Shown in pieces: positions 63,813 to 64,000 of a stretch of DNA of 64,000 nt. Positions within the stretch are counted from its first letter, which is position 1. Every line of letters begins with the position of its first letter. This DNA is from Methylophaga sp. 42_25_T18 (GTDB taxonomy: Bacteria; Pseudomonadota; Gammaproteobacteria; Nitrosococcales; Methylophagaceae): the NCBI GenBank assembly GCA_002163085.1, contig MAAJ01000005.1, positions 1-64,000 on the forward strand, given 5' to 3'. A program made the position numbers and the translations under genes. The notes under the pieces were generated by a model, which did no database searches, had not been told where the DNA came from, and worked only from the letters and a program-made list of their open reading frames with translations.

Positions 63813-64000
63813 ATGAAAGAAAAACTTGTTCTTATCGGTAACGGTATGGCTGGAATGAGAACAGTTGATGAGTTATTAAAACTTGCTCCTGACAAATATG
63901 ACATCACTGTATTTGGTGCTGAACCCCATGGTAATTACAATCGCATTATGTTGTCCCCCGTGCTTGCTGGTGATAAAACGCTAGCTGAGATCATCATTAA
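63813..64000 (+). CDS. NirB-like FAD/NAD(P) oxidoreductase, 5' part
   Basis: The frame runs from the ATG at 63813 out of the window (62 codons seen). KLVLIGNGMAGMRTVDELLK is an FAD Rossmann motif, followed by ITVFGAEPHGNYNRIMLSPV and LAGD, as at the N-terminus of NirB and NasB-type nitrite reductases or rubredoxin reductases. It is clearly different from the NirB at 54760 (VVIGNGMVGQNFLENLM), so it is a second, more distant enzyme or a reductase component for NasA. Full function needs the sequence beyond the edge. Confidence 0.8.
   Translation, partial: MKEKLVLIGNGMAGMRTVDELLKLAPDKYDITVFGAEPHGNYNRIMLSPVLAGDKTLAEIII

Overview
The window looks like one contiguous stretch of a gammaproteobacterial chromosome. 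The housekeeping genes (yifB, rep, rnfABCDGE-nth, mfd, uvrC-pgsA-tRNA-Gly-tRNA-Cys, rpiA) have gammaproteobacterial order and lengths, and base composition is moderately AT-rich by eye. The Na+-linked genes (rnf, nhaD), assimilatory nitrate/nitrite reduction, an exosortase sorting system and a large secreted RTX-type adhesin suggest an aquatic or marine member, for example in or near the Methylophaga/Cycloclasticus/Thiotrichales group. That placement is inference from gene content, not from a search.

Layout. 1-4.5 kb: 3' part of a giant type I-secreted adhesin. 4.9-9.8 kb: yifB, a stand-alone receiver protein, a decayed DUF2059 gene and rep. 9.9-13.5 kb: a YcnI-like copper protein, a TonB-dependent receptor and a DUF1223 protein. 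13.6-17.1 kb: minus-strand genes of mixed function (methyltransferase, tautomerase-fold protein, YehS, cytochrome c5, MDR reductase). 17.2-20.2 kb: a bufferin-type copper RiPP cluster with three tandem Cys-rich precursors, an MNIO maturase (BufB) and its partner (BufC). It has two look-alike ECF-type promoters and a strong internal terminator between precursors and maturase. 20.2-26.3 kb: the rnf ion-pumping complex operon with nth and DUF1841. 26.5-36.4 kb: DAHP synthase, MaoC protein, NhaD, a low-molecular-weight phosphatase, fructosamine kinase, a histidine kinase, rpiA, peroxiredoxin, a Gfo/Idh/MocA oxidoreductase and a YjfB-like small protein. 36.7-43.4 kb: mfd, uvrC, pgsA and three tRNA genes.

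43.5-54.3 kb is a surface-polysaccharide and protein-sorting region. It holds a chimeric remnant (start of an acyltransferase joined to the end of a glycosyltransferase), an exosortase-EpsI fusion, a PrsT-type TPR lipoprotein, rfbBACD for dTDP-L-rhamnose, a phosphohexomutase, and a UDP-glucose dehydrogenase gene broken by a 4-bp tandem duplication. 54.6-64 kb is a nitrate/nitrite assimilation region: nirBD, a PhzF-like gene, a NasA-like molybdoenzyme followed by a DmsB-DmsC fusion that could feed it from the quinone pool, a small unknown protein, and the start of a second NirB-like flavoprotein.

The most rewarding parts are the bufferin cluster and its regulation, the NasA plus DmsBC arrangement, the folding leader before nirB, and the two rearranged or broken genes in the polysaccharide region.
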